Notes: a model not told the origin generated them from the sequence alone. Shown: positions 28,662 through 39,504, counted from the first letter of the stretch. The stretch is 64,000 nt of DNA from Pseudomonas sp. BGI-2 (GCF_004310295.1 NZ_SISB01000002.1:216875-280874), one strand, 5' to 3'. Translations and numbers: made by a program.

Positions 28662-28752
28662 TGTGGGAGCGGGCTTGCTCGCGAAAGCAGTGTGTCATTC
28701 ACCGCAGATGTTGGATGTATCGGCCCCTTCGCGAGCAAGCCCGCTCCCACAG
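28662..28752. repeat. REPIN
   Basis: TGTGGGAGCGGGCTTGCTCG at 28662 and its inverse ending CCCACAG at 28752, in the divergent gap between the reductase and the thiolase. Confidence 0.85.
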
Positions 28753-28792
28753 GGTTCGGTGTTCACAATTAAATATTTGTAAGGAGCTTTTC

Positions 28793-30070
28793 ATGACTCA
28801 GCTGCGCCGCGTCGCGATTATTGGCGGTAACCGTATTCCCTTCGCCCGCTCCAACGGGCCATACGCCACCGCCAGTAACCAGGCGATGCTCACCGCAGCG
28901 CTCGAAGGCCTGATCGAACGCTACAACCTGCATGGCCTGCGCATCGGCGAAGTGGTCGCGGGGGCGGTCCTCAAGCTGTCACGAGACATGAACCTGACGC
29001 GCGAGTGTGTGCTCGGTTCACGGTTGTCCCCCGGCACCCCGGCCTATGACATCCAGCAGGCTTGCGGCACGGGTCTTGAGGCGGCGTTGCTGGTCGCGAA
29101 CAAGATTGCCCTGGGACAGATCGATTGCGGCATTGCCGGTGGCGTCGATACCACCTCGGATGCGCCGATCAGCGTCAGTGAAGGTTTGCGCAGGGTGCTG
29201 CTGCAAGCCAATCGCGCCAAGACCACCGGCAACAAACTGAAAACGTTTCTGCAACTGCGTCCCCGGGACCTGATCCCGGAGTTCCCGCGCAACGGCGAGC
29301 CGCGCACAGGTTTGTCCATGGGCCAACACTGCGAATTGATGGCCCAGACCTGGAACATTCCCCGCGAAGAACAGGATCAACTGGCGCTGGAGAGTCATCA
29401 GAAACTCACGGCCTCGTACACCGAGGGCTGGCACAACGACCTGATGACGCCGTTCCTCGGCCTGACCCGCGACAACAACCTGCGCCCGGACCTGACCCTG
29501 GAAAAACTCGCCTCGCTGAAACCGGCCTTCGAGAAAAGCGCCAAGGGCACGATGACGGCGGGCAACTCCACACCGCTCACCGATGGCGCGTCGCTGGTGC
29601 TGCTGGGCAGTGAAGAATGGGCGAAGGAACGCGGCTTGCCGATCCTCGCGTATTTGCGTGATGGCGAGGCCGCAGCGGTGGATTTCGTCAACGGCGCCGA
29701 AGGGCTGTTGATGGCCCCGGTGTACGCGGTGCCGCGTTTGCTGGCGCGCAACGGCCTGACCTTGCAGGACTTCGACTACTACGAAATCCACGAAGCCTTC
29801 GCCGCGCAGGTGCTCTGCACGTTGAAGGCCTGGGAAGATCCGGAGTATTGCAAAACCCGTCTCGGCCTCGACGCGCCGCTGGGCTCCATCGACCGCAGCC
29901 GCCTCAACGTCAAAGGCAGTTCACTGGCGGCCGGGCATCCGTTTGCCGCGACCGGCGGGCGCATCGTCGCCAACCTGGCGAAGTTGCTCGACGCGGCGGG
30001 CAAGGGCCGAGGCCTGATCTCGATCTGCGCCGCCGGTGGTCAGGGCGTGACGGCGATTATCGAGCGCTGA
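28793..30070 (+). CDS. Acetyl-CoA C-acetyltransferase (thiolase, FadI-like)
   Basis: A 425-residue thiolase that cleaves or forms 3-ketoacyl-CoA. The nucleophile cysteine is in DIQQACGTGLEA, the His motif in GHPFAATGGR, and the second catalytic cysteine in SICAAGGQG. The start ATG at 28793 has AAGGAG seven bases upstream. Length fits the FadI/acetyl-CoA acetyltransferase group. It ends 14 bases inside the convergent symporter gene. Confidence 0.92.
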   Translation: MTQLRRVAIIGGNRIPFARSNGPYATASNQAMLTAALEGLIERYNLHGLRIGEVVAGAVLKLSRDMNLTRECVLGSRLSPGTPAYDIQQACGTGLEAALLVANKIALGQIDCGIAGGVDTTSDAPISVSEGLRRVLLQANRAKTTGNKLKTFLQLRPRDLIPEFPRNGEPRTGLSMGQHCELMAQTWNIPREEQDQLALESHQKLTASYTEGWHNDLMTPFLGLTRDNNLRPDLTLEKLASLKPAFEKSAKGTMTAGNSTPLTDGASLVLLGSEEWAKERGLPILAYLRDGEAAAVDFVNGAEGLLMAPVYAVPRLLARNGLTLQDFDYYEIHEAFAAQVLCTLKAWEDPEYCKTRLGLDAPLGSIDRSRLNVKGSSLAAGHPFAATGGRIVANLAKLLDAAGKGRGLISICAAGGQGVTAIIER

Positions 30071-31085
30071 TCGGTTCGGCATTTTGCTGCGCTATGCGCT
30101 CGCGGTTGCGGTTGGCGTAATTCTCGGCCATCACCGAACAGACAATCAGCTGCAACGGGTGATAGATCATGATCGGCAGCAGGATCAAGCCGAGGCCCGG
30201 GTTGGCGCCGAAGATCAACGCGGCCATCGGCGCACCTGCCGCCAGGGATTTTTTGCTGGCGCAGAACACCGCCGCGATCTCATCGGCGGGGCTGAACTTC
30301 AAGGCGCGGGCGGTGAGGGTGGTCATCCACAGGATGATCGCCAGCAGGATTGCACTGCCGATCAGCGCGCTGAGAATCACGCTGTTGCCCTGTTGCTGCC
30401 ACATGCCCGAGACCATTGAATTACAGAACGCCGAGTACACCAGCAGCAGGATCACCAGCTTGTCGACGATGTTGGTGTAACGCTTGTGGCGGGCAAAGAA
30501 TTTGCCCAACAGCGGTCGCAACAGTTGGCCGAGCACCAGCGGCAACAGCAACATGGCGCAGAGGTCGAGCAGGGTTGAGCCCAGATCAATGCCGCCGGCA
30601 CCGCTGCCGACCACCAGACTCACCAGCAACGGCGTCAGAAAAATCCCCAGCACGCTGGACAGGCTCGCGTTGAGAATCGCCGCCGGCACGTTGCCGCCTG
30701 CGCTGCCAGTCAGGGCCACGGAAGAAGAAATGGTTGAAGGCAGGGCGCACAGGTAGAAGAAGCCGAGCATCAGCAGCGACGGAATGTGCGAACCCAACAA
30801 CTTGTCGCTCAGCCACCAGATCAACGGGAACACCGCGAAGGTGAAGCCCTGAACCATCACGTGCAGCTTCCAGTTTTTCAGGCCATGGCTGATCTGCTCG
30901 CTGGACAGGTTGACCCCGTGCAGGAAGAACACCAGGAACACGCCGATGTTGATCACGTACTCGGCATGCATCCCGCCGCCCGTGGCGCCGAAGACCGGGA
31001 AGAAATAGGACAGCAGCGTGGCGATCAGCATGCCGCACAAGAACCAGTCGGTGACCACACGTTTGAGGTGTTTAAAGGCATGCAT
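30057..31085 (-). CDS. Bile acid:sodium symporter family protein (SLC10/PSE-like)
   Basis: A 342-residue membrane protein with about ten hydrophobic segments, matching the bacterial SLC10A7-like symporter group (VVTDWFLCGMLIATLLSYFFP, LFYL-type helices, LPSTISSSVALTGSAGG). The conserved polar SSSVALT and GANPGLG regions are where sodium and substrate sites lie in this superfamily. Substrate unknown; bile acids are unlikely in a soil bacterium. The start could be 31085 or an ATG 18 bases upstream at 31103. Its 3' end overlaps the thiolase 3' end by 14 bases. Confidence 0.85.
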   Translation of the reverse strand: MHAFKHLKRVVTDWFLCGMLIATLLSYFFPVFGATGGGMHAEYVINIGVFLVFFLHGVNLSSEQISHGLKNWKLHVMVQGFTFAVFPLIWWLSDKLLGSHIPSLLMLGFFYLCALPSTISSSVALTGSAGGNVPAAILNASLSSVLGIFLTPLLVSLVVGSGAGGIDLGSTLLDLCAMLLLPLVLGQLLRPLLGKFFARHKRYTNIVDKLVILLLVYSAFCNSMVSGMWQQQGNSVILSALIGSAILLAIILWMTTLTARALKFSPADEIAAVFCASKKSLAAGAPMAALIFGANPGLGLILLPIMIYHPLQLIVCSVMAENYANRNRERIAQQNAEPISAR

Positions 31086-31169
31086 AACAGGCACCGAATA
31101 CATTTGTAAGAATTGATGACTTAGCCTAACGTCGGCCCTATCTGCCGTCTTGCGACACAAGGCCAATCA

Positions 31170-31961
31170 ATGCCGACTAACGGACAACTTTCCCTCGAAC
31201 GAACGATTCCGACACTGAAGGCGTTGCCGCGTCCGCTGTTCGCGCGGGCGGAAAGTCTGAATGCCGGGTCGTGGACGCCGCCTCATCGCCACGACTGGGT
31301 GCAATTTTCCTACGCCATCAGCGGCGTTCTCGGTGTGCACACTGCTGAGGGCAGCTTCTTTGCGCCACCGCAGTGGGGGATCTGGATTCCGGCGGATCTT
31401 GAGCACCAGGTGGTGACCTCGATGCGCGCCGAGATGCGCAGCCTCTACGTGCGCCGCGAGGATTGCGAATGGGCGGACGGGCGTTGCCGGGTGCTGGAAG
31501 TCACGCCGTTGGCCCGGGAGCTGATCAAGAGTTTTTGCCTGCTGCCGGTGGAATATCCACAGGGCGACAGCCAGGAAGCGCGGTTGGTGAATGTGCTGCT
31601 CGATCAATTGGCGAATCTGCCGGAGGTGGGGTTTTCCCTGCCGTTGCCGCGGCATGAGCGGTTGCTCGGGTTGTGCAATGAGCTGATCGAAAGCCCGGAG
31701 CACACCGTGACATTGCAGGAATGGGCGCAGCGCCTGGGGATGTCGGAGAAGACGCTGATGCGCTTGTTTCAGCGCGAGACCGGGTTGAGCTTTCGAGGCT
31801 GGCGGCAGCGGATGCGGTTGCTGTCGTCGTTGAGTTTGCTGGAGGAGGGCGACAGCGTGACCAATGCGGCGCTGTCTTGCGGGTATGACTCGACGTCGGC
31901 GTTTATTGCGGCGTTCAAGGGGTTATTCGGGTTTACGCCGGGGGAGTTGTTTCGGCAGTGA
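31170..31961 (+). CDS. AraC-family transcriptional regulator
   Basis: A 263-residue regulator with an N-terminal cupin-like sensing domain (PHRHDWVQFSYAISGVLGVH) and a C-terminal double helix-turn-helix (VTLQEWAQRLGMSEKTLMRL, SVTNAALSCGYDSTSAFIAAF, FGFTPGELFRQ). It is divergent from the SLC10-type symporter with an 84-base gap, so that symporter is its likeliest target. The sensed ligand is unknown. Confidence 0.92.
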   Translation: MPTNGQLSLERTIPTLKALPRPLFARAESLNAGSWTPPHRHDWVQFSYAISGVLGVHTAEGSFFAPPQWGIWIPADLEHQVVTSMRAEMRSLYVRREDCEWADGRCRVLEVTPLARELIKSFCLLPVEYPQGDSQEARLVNVLLDQLANLPEVGFSLPLPRHERLLGLCNELIESPEHTVTLQEWAQRLGMSEKTLMRLFQRETGLSFRGWRQRMRLLSSLSLLEEGDSVTNAALSCGYDSTSAFIAAFKGLFGFTPGELFRQ

Positions 31962-31968
31962 TGACGCC

Positions 31969-32058
31969 TTCGCGGGCAAGCCTCGCTCCTACAAGGATGG
32001 CGTCTGTACCAAAATCAGGTACGACACGAAACCTGTAGGAGCGAGGCTTGCCCGCGAA
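31969..32058. repeat. REPIN
   Basis: TTCGCGGGCAAGCCTCGCTC at 31969 and TGTAGGAGCGAGGCTTGCCC ending near 32058, in outward arrangement between the AraC gene and the chemoreceptor. Confidence 0.85.
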
Positions 32059-32088
32059 TGGCCGCGAAGCGGCCACCGGGATTCAGGA

Positions 32089-34035
32089 TCAGGTCCTGAA
32101 ACGGCGAACCAACCCATCCAGCTCATTCGACAACCCGGCCAGGCTCTGGGAGTCCAGTCGCGCCGAGTTCGCCAGTTCCGCCACCAACTGCGCATCGCCA
32201 TGGATCTGGCTGATGTGCCGATTGATGTCTTCAGCCACCTGATGCTGTTCTTCCGCCGCCGTGGCGATCTGCGTGTTCATGTCACGGATCACATCCACCG
32301 ATTCACGAATCAGCCCGAAACTGCTGCGCGCTTCGCCGATGCGGGTCACCGATTGTTGCGACACTTCCAGGCTCGCATGCATTTGCTGAGTCACTTGGCT
32401 GGTGCGCTTGGCCAGGTTGCCGAGCAAGCCATCGATTTCCGCCGTGGAATCCGCCGTGCGTTTGGCCAGGGCCCGGACTTCATCCGCCACCACCGCAAAC
32501 CCGCGACCTTGCTCACCGGCCCGAGCCGCTTCAATGGCCGCGTTCAGGGCCAGCAGGTTGGTTTGTTCGGCAATCGAGCGAATGGTCCCCAGGATCGACT
32601 GAATGTCGTTGCTGTCGCGTTCAAGCTGTTGCATCGATTGCGCCGACTGTTCGATTTCCTGGCTCAAGCGATCAACGCTGGTCACTGCCGCATCAATCTG
32701 CTGCTGACCTTGACGCGCCTGGCGCTGCCCACTGTCGGCGGATTCCGCCGCTTGGCTGCAAGAGCGCGCAACTTCGTTGGCGGTGGCAACCATTTCGTGA
32801 AACGCGGTGGACACCATGTCCACCGCTTCACGCTGGCGCCCGGCGGCTTCAGCCATGTCGCTGGAGACCTGGGTCGAACTCTTGGAGGTGGCGAGGATTT
32901 TCGTCGCGGCGCCGCCGATGCTTTGAATCAGATTGCGAATCGCCGTCAAAAACTGGTTGAACCAGTTGGCCAACTGAGCGGTTTCGTCGCTGCCACGGAT
33001 TTCCAGGTTCTTGGTCAGGTCGCCTTCACCTTGGGCGATACCTTCCAGGCCGCTGGCCACGCTGCGGATCGGCCGCACGATGACACTGGCGAAACTGGCG
33101 CCGAGGATGGCGAAGACCACTGCCAGTACGGCGGCGATGATTGCGATCAGCCAAGTCAGCTGGGTCGCGGAGCTCATCACGTCGTTTTGCTTGATCAGGC
33201 CGATAAAGGTCCAGCCCAGTTGCTCCGACGGCCAGACGTTGGCCATGTAGCGTTCGCCGTTCAACTCGACTTCCACCAGGCCTTTACCGGCCTTGGCCAG
33301 TTGCGCGTAACCCTCGCCCAGGCTGCTTAATGCCTTGAAGTTGTGTTCCGGTTGCTTCGGATCGACCAGCACGGTGCCGGTGTTCTCCAGCAACATCAGG
33401 TAGCCGGTTTCACCGAGCTTGATCTGTTTGACGATTTCGGTGAGCTGCTTGAGCGTCACGTCGATGCTGACCACGCCGCCATGGGTGCCCAACTTGTTGT
33501 CGATGGTGCGCACGGTGCTGACGTAGGTCGCGTCGTCCTGGGCCCAGTAATAGGCCTCAGTACGGAACGGCTTGCCCGGTTTGGCCTGGGCAGCCTTGTA
33601 CCACGGGCGCTGACGCGGGTCGTAATTGCTCAGCTTCGCATCGTCCGGCCAGGAAACGTAACCCCCCGCCGCAGTGCCGAGGATGGCATAGGCGTAGGAC
33701 GGATGGCTGTTGCCCAGGTCCTGCAGAAGGCTGAAAACCTTTTTGTCCATCTCACCCTGGGGAATGCTCTCGGCGTTGGCGCTCATGTAGGTCTTGAGGC
33801 TGTCGTCGGACTCCTTGATCAGGGGTTGTTTGGCCAGGTAATCGACGTTCTGGCTGATGCCGTCAAAGAACAGCTGCATGGCGTTGCTGACCTGACGAAT
33901 TTCACGACCACTGCCGTCGACGAAATTGTCCTTGGCGTCACTGCGCAAGTTCATCACAACGAGGGTCGCGACCAGCACCACCGGCAAGCAGGCGATGATT
34001 GCAAACGCCCAGGTCAACTTTTGTTTGATGTTCAT
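32089..34035 (-). CDS. dCache methyl-accepting chemotaxis protein, likely amino-acid sensing
   Basis: A 648-residue chemoreceptor. Membrane segment about 9-28, periplasmic dCache sensor to about 270, second membrane segment ([16 protein letters not shown]), HAMP, and signalling tip [20 protein letters not shown]. The sensor shows Tyr138, Arg143, Trp145, Tyr146, a Tyr pair at 162-163 and Asp192. The spacing is close to that of the amino-acid motif described in P. aeruginosa PctA (Tyr121, Arg126, Trp128, Tyr129, Tyr144, Asp173). The start ATG at 34035 gives a normal N-terminus ([14 protein letters not shown]). Confidence 0.93.
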   Translation of the reverse strand: MNIKQKLTWAFAIIACLPVVLVATLVVMNLRSDAKDNFVDGSGREIRQVSNAMQLFFDGISQNVDYLAKQPLIKESDDSLKTYMSANAESIPQGEMDKKVFSLLQDLGNSHPSYAYAILGTAAGGYVSWPDDAKLSNYDPRQRPWYKAAQAKPGKPFRTEAYYWAQDDATYVSTVRTIDNKLGTHGGVVSIDVTLKQLTEIVKQIKLGETGYLMLLENTGTVLVDPKQPEHNFKALSSLGEGYAQLAKAGKGLVEVELNGERYMANVWPSEQLGWTFIGLIKQNDVMSSATQLTWLIAIIAAVLAVVFAILGASFASVIVRPIRSVASGLEGIAQGEGDLTKNLEIRGSDETAQLANWFNQFLTAIRNLIQSIGGAATKILATSKSSTQVSSDMAEAAGRQREAVDMVSTAFHEMVATANEVARSCSQAAESADSGQRQARQGQQQIDAAVTSVDRLSQEIEQSAQSMQQLERDSNDIQSILGTIRSIAEQTNLLALNAAIEAARAGEQGRGFAVVADEVRALAKRTADSTAEIDGLLGNLAKRTSQVTQQMHASLEVSQQSVTRIGEARSSFGLIRESVDVIRDMNTQIATAAEEQHQVAEDINRHISQIHGDAQLVAELANSARLDSQSLAGLSNELDGLVRRFRT

Positions 34036-34436
34036 CCGCGCTCCAGATTTTTCTTGTAGGCCCACGCAGTGCAGATGACTCGCGGATTATTGGCAGAACG
34101 ATTGTCGGACAAATCACTTTGTCACTGATGAATTCGGCTGATGGAGGCGGAAATTGAGGCCTATTAAGAAAAATCCTACGAAGGGTATGAGTCGAGGTGT
34201 CAACTTCTGTCGCAAATACCCTCCAAGCCTTACAGCACCAAGTGACGCTGGCTCAGCTATGATCTGGGGCGGCCGATGACGAGGGTCGGGTTTGCCTGAT
34301 TAATCCGGCACAGTGTGTGCTTCTTGATGTCGATGGGAACGTTCATAGGTCGGCAACCCCTCCCCCGAATGAGCGGATTGCCGTATAACGAATGACTTTC
34401 GCGTGTTTGGTAATAAAGGACCCCCAATAAAAGCTG
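34036..34436. other. 401-base gap between divergent genes, no gene seen
   Basis: It separates the dCache chemoreceptor from the RIO-type kinase and must carry both promoters. There is no REPIN. I find no convincing hexamers or open frame. The stretch is moderately AT-rich near 34140-34200. Confidence 0.45.
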
Positions 34437-35330
34437 ATGAAGACTCCAAAACGCATTGAACCCCTGATCGAGGACGGTCTGGTCGACGAGGTGCTGCGCC
34501 CACTCATGAGTGGTAAAGAAGCAGCTGTTTATGTGGTGCGCTGCGGCAACGAGTTACGTTGCGCGAAAGTCTACAAGGAGGCGAATAAACGCAGTTTCCG
34601 TCAAGCGGCCGAGTATCAGGAAGGCCGCAAGGTGCGCAACAGCCGTCAGGCTCGAGCGATGGCCAAGGGCTCCAAGTTCGGCAAGAAAGAAACCGAAGAC
34701 GCCTGGCAAAATGCCGAAGTGGCGGCGTTGTTCCGTCTGGCCGGTGCTGGCGTTCGGGTCCCTCAGCCTTACGACTTCCTTGAAGGCGTGCTGCTGATGG
34801 AACTGGTGGCCGACGAGTACGGCGATGCCGCACCGCGTCTGAACGACGTGGTGCTGGAACCGGATCAGGCGCGCGAATATCACGCGTTCCTGATTTCGCA
34901 GATCGTGCTGATGTTGTGCACCGGTCTGGTGCACGGAGACCTGTCGGAGTTCAACGTATTGCTGACCCCGACTGGCCCTGTGATCATCGACCTGCCGCAA
35001 GCGGTGGACGCGGCGGGCAACAACCACGCGTTCAGCATGCTGGAGCGGGATGTTGGCAACATGGCGTCCTATTTCGGGCGGTTTGCGCCAGAGTTGAAAA
35101 AGACCAAGTACGCCAAGGAAATGTGGGCTTTGTTCGAAGCCGGCACCTTGCACCCGGCCAGTGTCTTGACCGGCGAGTTCGACGAGCCTGAAGAGTTGGC
35201 TGACGTGGGCGGGATCATGCGCGAGATCGAGGCGGCACGCCTGGATGAAGAGCGTAAGCAAGCGGTGCGTGCGGCAGATGATGCACCACCGGGCAAAACC
35301 GAAGAACCGCCTCCACCGTGGATGCAGTGA
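34437..35330 (+). CDS. RIO1-type serine protein kinase
   Basis: A 297-residue atypical kinase of the RIO family, orthologous as far as I can tell to PA4780 of P. aeruginosa. Visible elements are the nucleotide loop (MSGKEAAVYVV), the catalytic lysine segment (LRCAKVYKEANKRSF), the catalytic loop GLVHGDLSEFNVLL, and the metal-binding Asp in VIIDLPQAVD. The C-terminus is acidic and then proline-rich. Bacterial RIO substrates are not established. A strong terminator follows. Confidence 0.92.
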   Translation: MKTPKRIEPLIEDGLVDEVLRPLMSGKEAAVYVVRCGNELRCAKVYKEANKRSFRQAAEYQEGRKVRNSRQARAMAKGSKFGKKETEDAWQNAEVAALFRLAGAGVRVPQPYDFLEGVLLMELVADEYGDAAPRLNDVVLEPDQAREYHAFLISQIVLMLCTGLVHGDLSEFNVLLTPTGPVIIDLPQAVDAAGNNHAFSMLERDVGNMASYFGRFAPELKKTKYAKEMWALFEAGTLHPASVLTGEFDEPEELADVGGIMREIEAARLDEERKQAVRAADDAPPGKTEEPPPPWMQ

Positions 35331-35340
35331 TCGGTTAAAG

Positions 35341-35366
35341 AAAACCCGGCTTCGGCCGGGTTTTTT
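35341..35366 (+). terminator. Intrinsic terminator after the RIO kinase gene
   Basis: AAAACCCGGC, TTCG loop and GCCGGGTTTT form a perfect 10-bp stem followed by further T residues. Confidence 0.93.
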
Positions 35367-35400
35367 GGTTCATGACCTGGTAAAAGACCGAGTCGCCTGG

Positions 35401-35473
35401 TTCGCGGGCAAGTCTCGCTCCTACAGGGTTTTGTGTGGCAGCAATATTTTGTAGGAGCGAGGCTTGCCCGCGA
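35401..35473. repeat. REPIN, short centre
   Basis: TTCGCGGGCAAGTCTCGCTC at 35401 and TGTAGGAGCGAGGCTTGCCC ending at about 35473. Confidence 0.85.
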
Positions 35474-35529
35474 CGGCGTCAGTCTGTGCGCCCCGGAATT
35501 TTCATACCCACCACACTCAAGGACTGAAT

Positions 35530-36747
35530 GTGAACACCTCCACCCGCAACGCCCAGTTGATCATCGCCGCCCGTCTGGTCTCGGACTTCGGCGCCTTCCT
35601 CAACATGGTCGCCCTGGCCACTTACGTTTATCTGCTCAGCAACAGCGCCATGAGCGTCGGGATCTTCCTCGCCAGCCGCGTGGGCGGAGGGGTTTTCGCC
35701 AGCCTGATTGGCACTTCGTTCTATCGTCGCTGTGCCGGGCGCATGCCGCTGATTGTCTTTGATCTGCTGCGCGCGGGGTTGTTGGGCCTGCTGCTGGTGC
35801 TGCCGGTCGCCCAGCAAGCACTGCTTTTACCGGTGATCGCGTTCGGCCTGGGGTTCGGCAACTCAATGTTCGCTATCGGCCTCAACAGCCAGTTACCGCA
35901 CCTGATCGAAGGCGAACACCTGCTCAAGACCAACGCCTGGATCACTTCGGCATCGTCCACTGCCATGGTCGGCGGAAGCCTGGTGGCGGGCTTGTTGGTG
36001 GCGGCGTTTGGCTTTGAAACGGTATTTGCATTGAACGTGGTCACTTATCTGCTGGCCGCGTTGTTTATCCTGCCGTTGCGGTTTTCCCGACCTGCGCCCA
36101 GTACTGAGCTAACCCCGGCGCGTGGTGAGTGGCACGCCCTGCGCCAAGGCCTGCGCAGTACACCCGTGGTGGCCGCGATGCTCGCTGTCACCATGGCCGA
36201 CACCCTGGGCAGCGCCGCGCACAACGTTGGCTTCCCGATCATTTCCAGACTGCTGACCCCGGAGTCGGCCAGCACCACGCTGGGTTTGATGCTGGCGGTC
36301 TGGGCCTGTGGAAAACTCATCGGCGCGCGCATCGCCAGTCGCCTGAAAGGTTCTGACAATGCACACCTGGAGCGGCGGTTTTTCTTCGGCGTGTTGCTGA
36401 TGTCCTGCGGCTTCATCCTGATGTTTCAGCAGCAGACCCTCTACGGATTGCTGCTGTTCTCGTTACCGGCGGGGTTGGGCGACGGCTTCTCCGAGGTCGG
36501 CTTGATGTCGCGCCTTCAACGTGAACCGGACAGTCTGCGCCTGCCGATTTTCAGCTTGTTGACGTTGCTGCAAATGACCGGCTTCGGCGTCGGCATGTTG
36601 ATCGCCGCGCCGTTCTATTCGTGGTGGACGCCGGGGGCCGTGGTGCTGCTGTTCCACGGCATTCCCGTCACCACGTTGCTGGTGGTGAAGGCACTCGCGA
36701 TCAGGGGCGAACGGGTTGCGCGCAGCAGCCCGACTCCAGGTTCTTGA
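35530..36747 (+). CDS. MFS transporter, EntS-like
   Basis: A 405-residue 12-helix exporter of the major facilitator superfamily. The N-terminal segment RLVSDFGAFLNMVALATYVY and the later GFGNSMFAIGLNSQLPHLI recall siderophore exporters of the EntS group, but no siderophore gene is near. The start is a GTG at 35530, five bases after AAGGAC; the frame open from 35464 reads out of a REPIN. Its 3' end overlaps the convergent cueR by 47 bases. Confidence 0.88.
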   Translation: MNTSTRNAQLIIAARLVSDFGAFLNMVALATYVYLLSNSAMSVGIFLASRVGGGVFASLIGTSFYRRCAGRMPLIVFDLLRAGLLGLLLVLPVAQQALLLPVIAFGLGFGNSMFAIGLNSQLPHLIEGEHLLKTNAWITSASSTAMVGGSLVAGLLVAAFGFETVFALNVVTYLLAALFILPLRFSRPAPSTELTPARGEWHALRQGLRSTPVVAAMLAVTMADTLGSAAHNVGFPIISRLLTPESASTTLGLMLAVWACGKLIGARIASRLKGSDNAHLERRFFFGVLLMSCGFILMFQQQTLYGLLLFSLPAGLGDGFSEVGLMSRLQREPDSLRLPIFSLLTLLQMTGFGVGMLIAAPFYSWWTPGAVVLLFHGIPVTTLLVVKALAIRGERVARSSPTPGS

Positions 36748-37114
36748 GGATCGGGCAGTCGGGGCGATGGTCGCCCTGGCAGTGTTCGACCAGGTCCTGC
36801 AAGGTGTCGCGCAACTGACCGAGTTCGCGGATCTTCTGGTTCAGTTCGTCGATGTGCTGGCGGGCCAGGGCTTTCACGTCGGCGCTTGCGCGTTCGCGGT
36901 CCTGCCAGAGGGTCAACAGTTTGCCGACCTCCTCGAGTGAAAACCCCAGGTCCCGGGAGCGCTTGATGAACGCCAGCGTGTGCAAGTCGTCATCGCCATA
37001 AACGCGGTAGCCGCTGTCGGTGCGATGGGCAGCCTTGAGCAAGCCGATGGATTCGTAATAACGAATCATCTTCGCGCTCAGGCCGCTATGGCGGGCTGCT
37101 TGGCCGATGTTCAT
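36701..37114 (-). CDS. cueR: Copper-responsive MerR-family activator CueR
   Basis: A 137-residue regulator that activates copper-efflux genes on binding Cu(I). MerR helix-turn-helix at the N-terminus ([21 protein letters not shown]), and the metal-binding cysteines Cys112 and Cys120 ([12 protein letters not shown]) at exactly the positions known from E. coli CueR; a CC pair follows at 130-131. Its start overlaps the copA stop by 4 bases, so it is co-transcribed with, and induced along with, copA. Two matching promoters are seen in this window. Confidence 0.95.
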   Translation of the reverse strand: MNIGQAARHSGLSAKMIRYYESIGLLKAAHRTDSGYRVYGDDDLHTLAFIKRSRDLGFSLEEVGKLLTLWQDRERASADVKALARQHIDELNQKIRELGQLRDTLQDLVEHCQGDHRPDCPILKNLESGCCAQPVRP

Positions 37115-39504
37115 CGGTTGTCCTCCAGATCCTTGGGTTTCCAGGTTTTCAACAGTAGCGCATTGCTCACCACGCTGACGCTCGACAACGCCATCGCCAC
37201 GCCGGCCAGCACCGGATTGAGGAAACCGAATGCTGCCAAAGGAATGCCGATCAGGTTATAGACGAACGCCCAGAACAGGTTTTGCCGAATTTTCGCGTAG
37301 GTCTTGCGGCTGATTTCCAGCGCGGCGGGCACCAGCCGTGGATCGCCGCGCATCAGTGTGATACCGGCCGCGTGCATGGCTACGTCGGTGCCACCGCCCA
37401 TGGCGATGCCGATGTCGGCGGCCGCCAGGGCCGGGGCGTCGTTAATGCCGTCACCGACCATCGCCACCACGCCGGTTTTCTTCAATTCGGCGACGGTGGC
37501 GGCTTTGTCTGCCGGCAACACTTCGGCGTGGACATCGGTAATGCCCAGGGCTTCGGCAACCACTTTGGCACTGCCACGGTTATCGCCGGTCAGCAGGTGG
37601 CTGCTGATGTTGCGTGCGCTGAGCTGTTGCACCGCGTGCAAAGCGCCGGGTTTGAGCGTGTCACCGAACGCGAACAGACCCAGTACGTTGGGCTCGGGGC
37701 TTTGTTCGATCAGCCAGGAGAGGGTGCGGCCTTCGGTTTCCCACGCAGTTGCGGAGTCAGCCAATAGGCCTGCGCTCAATCCACTTTCTTCCAGCAGCCT
37801 GCGATTACCCAACGCCAAACGACGACCGTCGAGCGTACCGGCGATGCCACGACCGGTCAGCGATTGGCTGTCGCTGATATCGGCCACGGTCAAACCGCGT
37901 TCGGCGCAAGCGTCCAGAACCGCCTTGGCCAGTGGGTGTTCACTGCCGCGTTGCAGAGCGCCGGCCATTTGCAGCAGGGCGGCTTCATCAGCGTTGATGG
38001 CACTCAAATGAGCGATACGCGGTGCGCCCGAGGTCAGCGTGCCGGTTTTGTCGAACACCACGGCGCTGACTTCATGCGCACGTTCCAGTGCCTCGGCGTC
38101 CTTGATCAGAATTCCGTAGCGGGCGGCGACGCCGGTGCCCGCCATGATCGCGGTCGGCGTGGCCAGCCCGAGTGCGCAAGGGCAGGCGATGACCAGCACG
38201 GCGACGGCGTTGATCAACGCGGTTTCCATCGGTGCGCCGTACAACCACCAGCCGATCAAAGTCGCCAACGCGATCAACAGAACGGTCGGCACAAACACCT
38301 GGCTGACTTTATCCACAAGTTTCTGGATCGGCGCCTTGGCGGCCTGGGCGTCTTCGACCAGACGGATGATCCGCGCCAGCACGGTTTCTGCGCCCAGGGC
38401 CTGGGTGCGAACCAGCAACCGGCCTTCGCCATTGATCGCGCCGCCAGTGACTTTGTCACCGGGTTGTTTGGGCACCGGCAGGCTTTCGCCGCTGATCAGC
38501 GCTTCGTCGGCGTGGCTCTGGCCTTCGACCACTTCACCGTCCACCGGGAAGCGTTCGCCGGGCTTGACCATGACCAGGTCATTGAGGCGCAAGGCGCTGA
38601 TGGCGACGTCCTGCTCGCGGCCGTCGACCACCTGAATCGCGCGTTCCGGGCGCAAGGCTTCGAGGGCGCGGATAGCGCTGGCGGTCTGGCGCTTGGCGCG
38701 GCTTTCCAGGTATTTGCCCAGCAACACCAAGGCAATCACCACCGCCGAGGCTTCGAAATACAAGTGCGGCATGCGCCCGGCCGCCGTGGCCCATTCATAA
38801 AGACTCAAGCCATAGCCGGCGCTGGTGCCCAGGGCGACCAGCAAATCCATGTTGCCGGCCCCGGCGCGCACGGCTTTCCAGGCGGCCACATAAAAACGTG
38901 CGCCGAAAACGAACTGCACCGGTGTGGCCAGCGCGAATTGCGCCCAGGCCGGGAGCATCCAGTGCACGCCAAACGGCTGCAGCAGCATCGGCAACACCAG
39001 CGGCAAGGCAAGGGCAGTCGCCATGATCAACGCCCAACGCTCACGGTGCAGGCGCTGTTGTTGCTGGTCGGTTTGCGGGTGTTCGACTTCCCAGACGCTG
39101 GCGCTGTAACCGGCCTTGGTCACAGCGGCGATCAAGGCTTGCGGATCGATTTGTCCGAGCAGTTCCAAGTGTGCCCGTTCGTTGGCGAGGTTGACGCTGA
39201 CGCTTTTTACCCCGGGCACCTTGGCCAGCGCCCGTTCGACGCGGCCGACGCAGGATGCGCAAGTCATGCCGTCGATGCTCAATTCCAGGCTTTGCTGCGG
39301 GACGCTGTATCCGGCCTGTTGCACCGCGTCCATCAAGGCCGGCAGGCTGTCGCGGGGTGCCTGGACCCGGGCCTGCTCGGTGGCGAGGTTGACGCTGACG
39401 GCAGAGGCGCCGATGACTTTGCTCAAGGCACGCTCGACACGCCCGGCGCAACTGGCGCAGGTCATGCCGGCAATCGGCAGATCGAAAGTGGTGGATTCGG
39501 ACAT
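37111..39504 (-). CDS. copA: Copper-exporting P1B-type ATPase
   Basis: A 797-residue inner-membrane pump for Cu(I). Two N-terminal heavy-metal domains each carry GMTCASC (near residues 13-19 and 79-85). The transmembrane metal site is CPC in [14 protein letters not shown]. The phosphorylation motif DKTGTLTSG and hinge [10 protein letters not shown] are intact. A CueR-type promoter lies 29 bases upstream. cueR follows, overlapping by 4 bases. Confidence 0.97.
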   Translation of the reverse strand: MSESTTFDLPIAGMTCASCAGRVERALSKVIGASAVSVNLATEQARVQAPRDSLPALMDAVQQAGYSVPQQSLELSIDGMTCASCVGRVERALAKVPGVKSVSVNLANERAHLELLGQIDPQALIAAVTKAGYSASVWEVEHPQTDQQQQRLHRERWALIMATALALPLVLPMLLQPFGVHWMLPAWAQFALATPVQFVFGARFYVAAWKAVRAGAGNMDLLVALGTSAGYGLSLYEWATAAGRMPHLYFEASAVVIALVLLGKYLESRAKRQTASAIRALEALRPERAIQVVDGREQDVAISALRLNDLVMVKPGERFPVDGEVVEGQSHADEALISGESLPVPKQPGDKVTGGAINGEGRLLVRTQALGAETVLARIIRLVEDAQAAKAPIQKLVDKVSQVFVPTVLLIALATLIGWWLYGAPMETALINAVAVLVIACPCALGLATPTAIMAGTGVAARYGILIKDAEALERAHEVSAVVFDKTGTLTSGAPRIAHLSAINADEAALLQMAGALQRGSEHPLAKAVLDACAERGLTVADISDSQSLTGRGIAGTLDGRRLALGNRRLLEESGLSAGLLADSATAWETEGRTLSWLIEQSPEPNVLGLFAFGDTLKPGALHAVQQLSARNISSHLLTGDNRGSAKVVAEALGITDVHAEVLPADKAATVAELKKTGVVAMVGDGINDAPALAAADIGIAMGGGTDVAMHAAGITLMRGDPRLVPAALEISRKTYAKIRQNLFWAFVYNLIGIPLAAFGFLNPVLAGVAMALSSVSVVSNALLLKTWKPKDLEDNR

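Noticed and set aside
31864..33330. 488-residue plus-strand frame over the dCache chemoreceptor
   Set aside because: Starts inside the AraC gene and crosses a REPIN; an antisense shadow.
36701..36747. 47-base overlap of the MFS and cueR genes as possible misannotation
   Set aside because: Both stops are firm and both proteins keep family-like C-termini; a plain convergent overlap.
38305..38325. Perfect DnaA box inside copA (and another in the MATE gene near 19126)
   Set aside because: Single copies within codons that fit the protein; expected by chance and not clustered.
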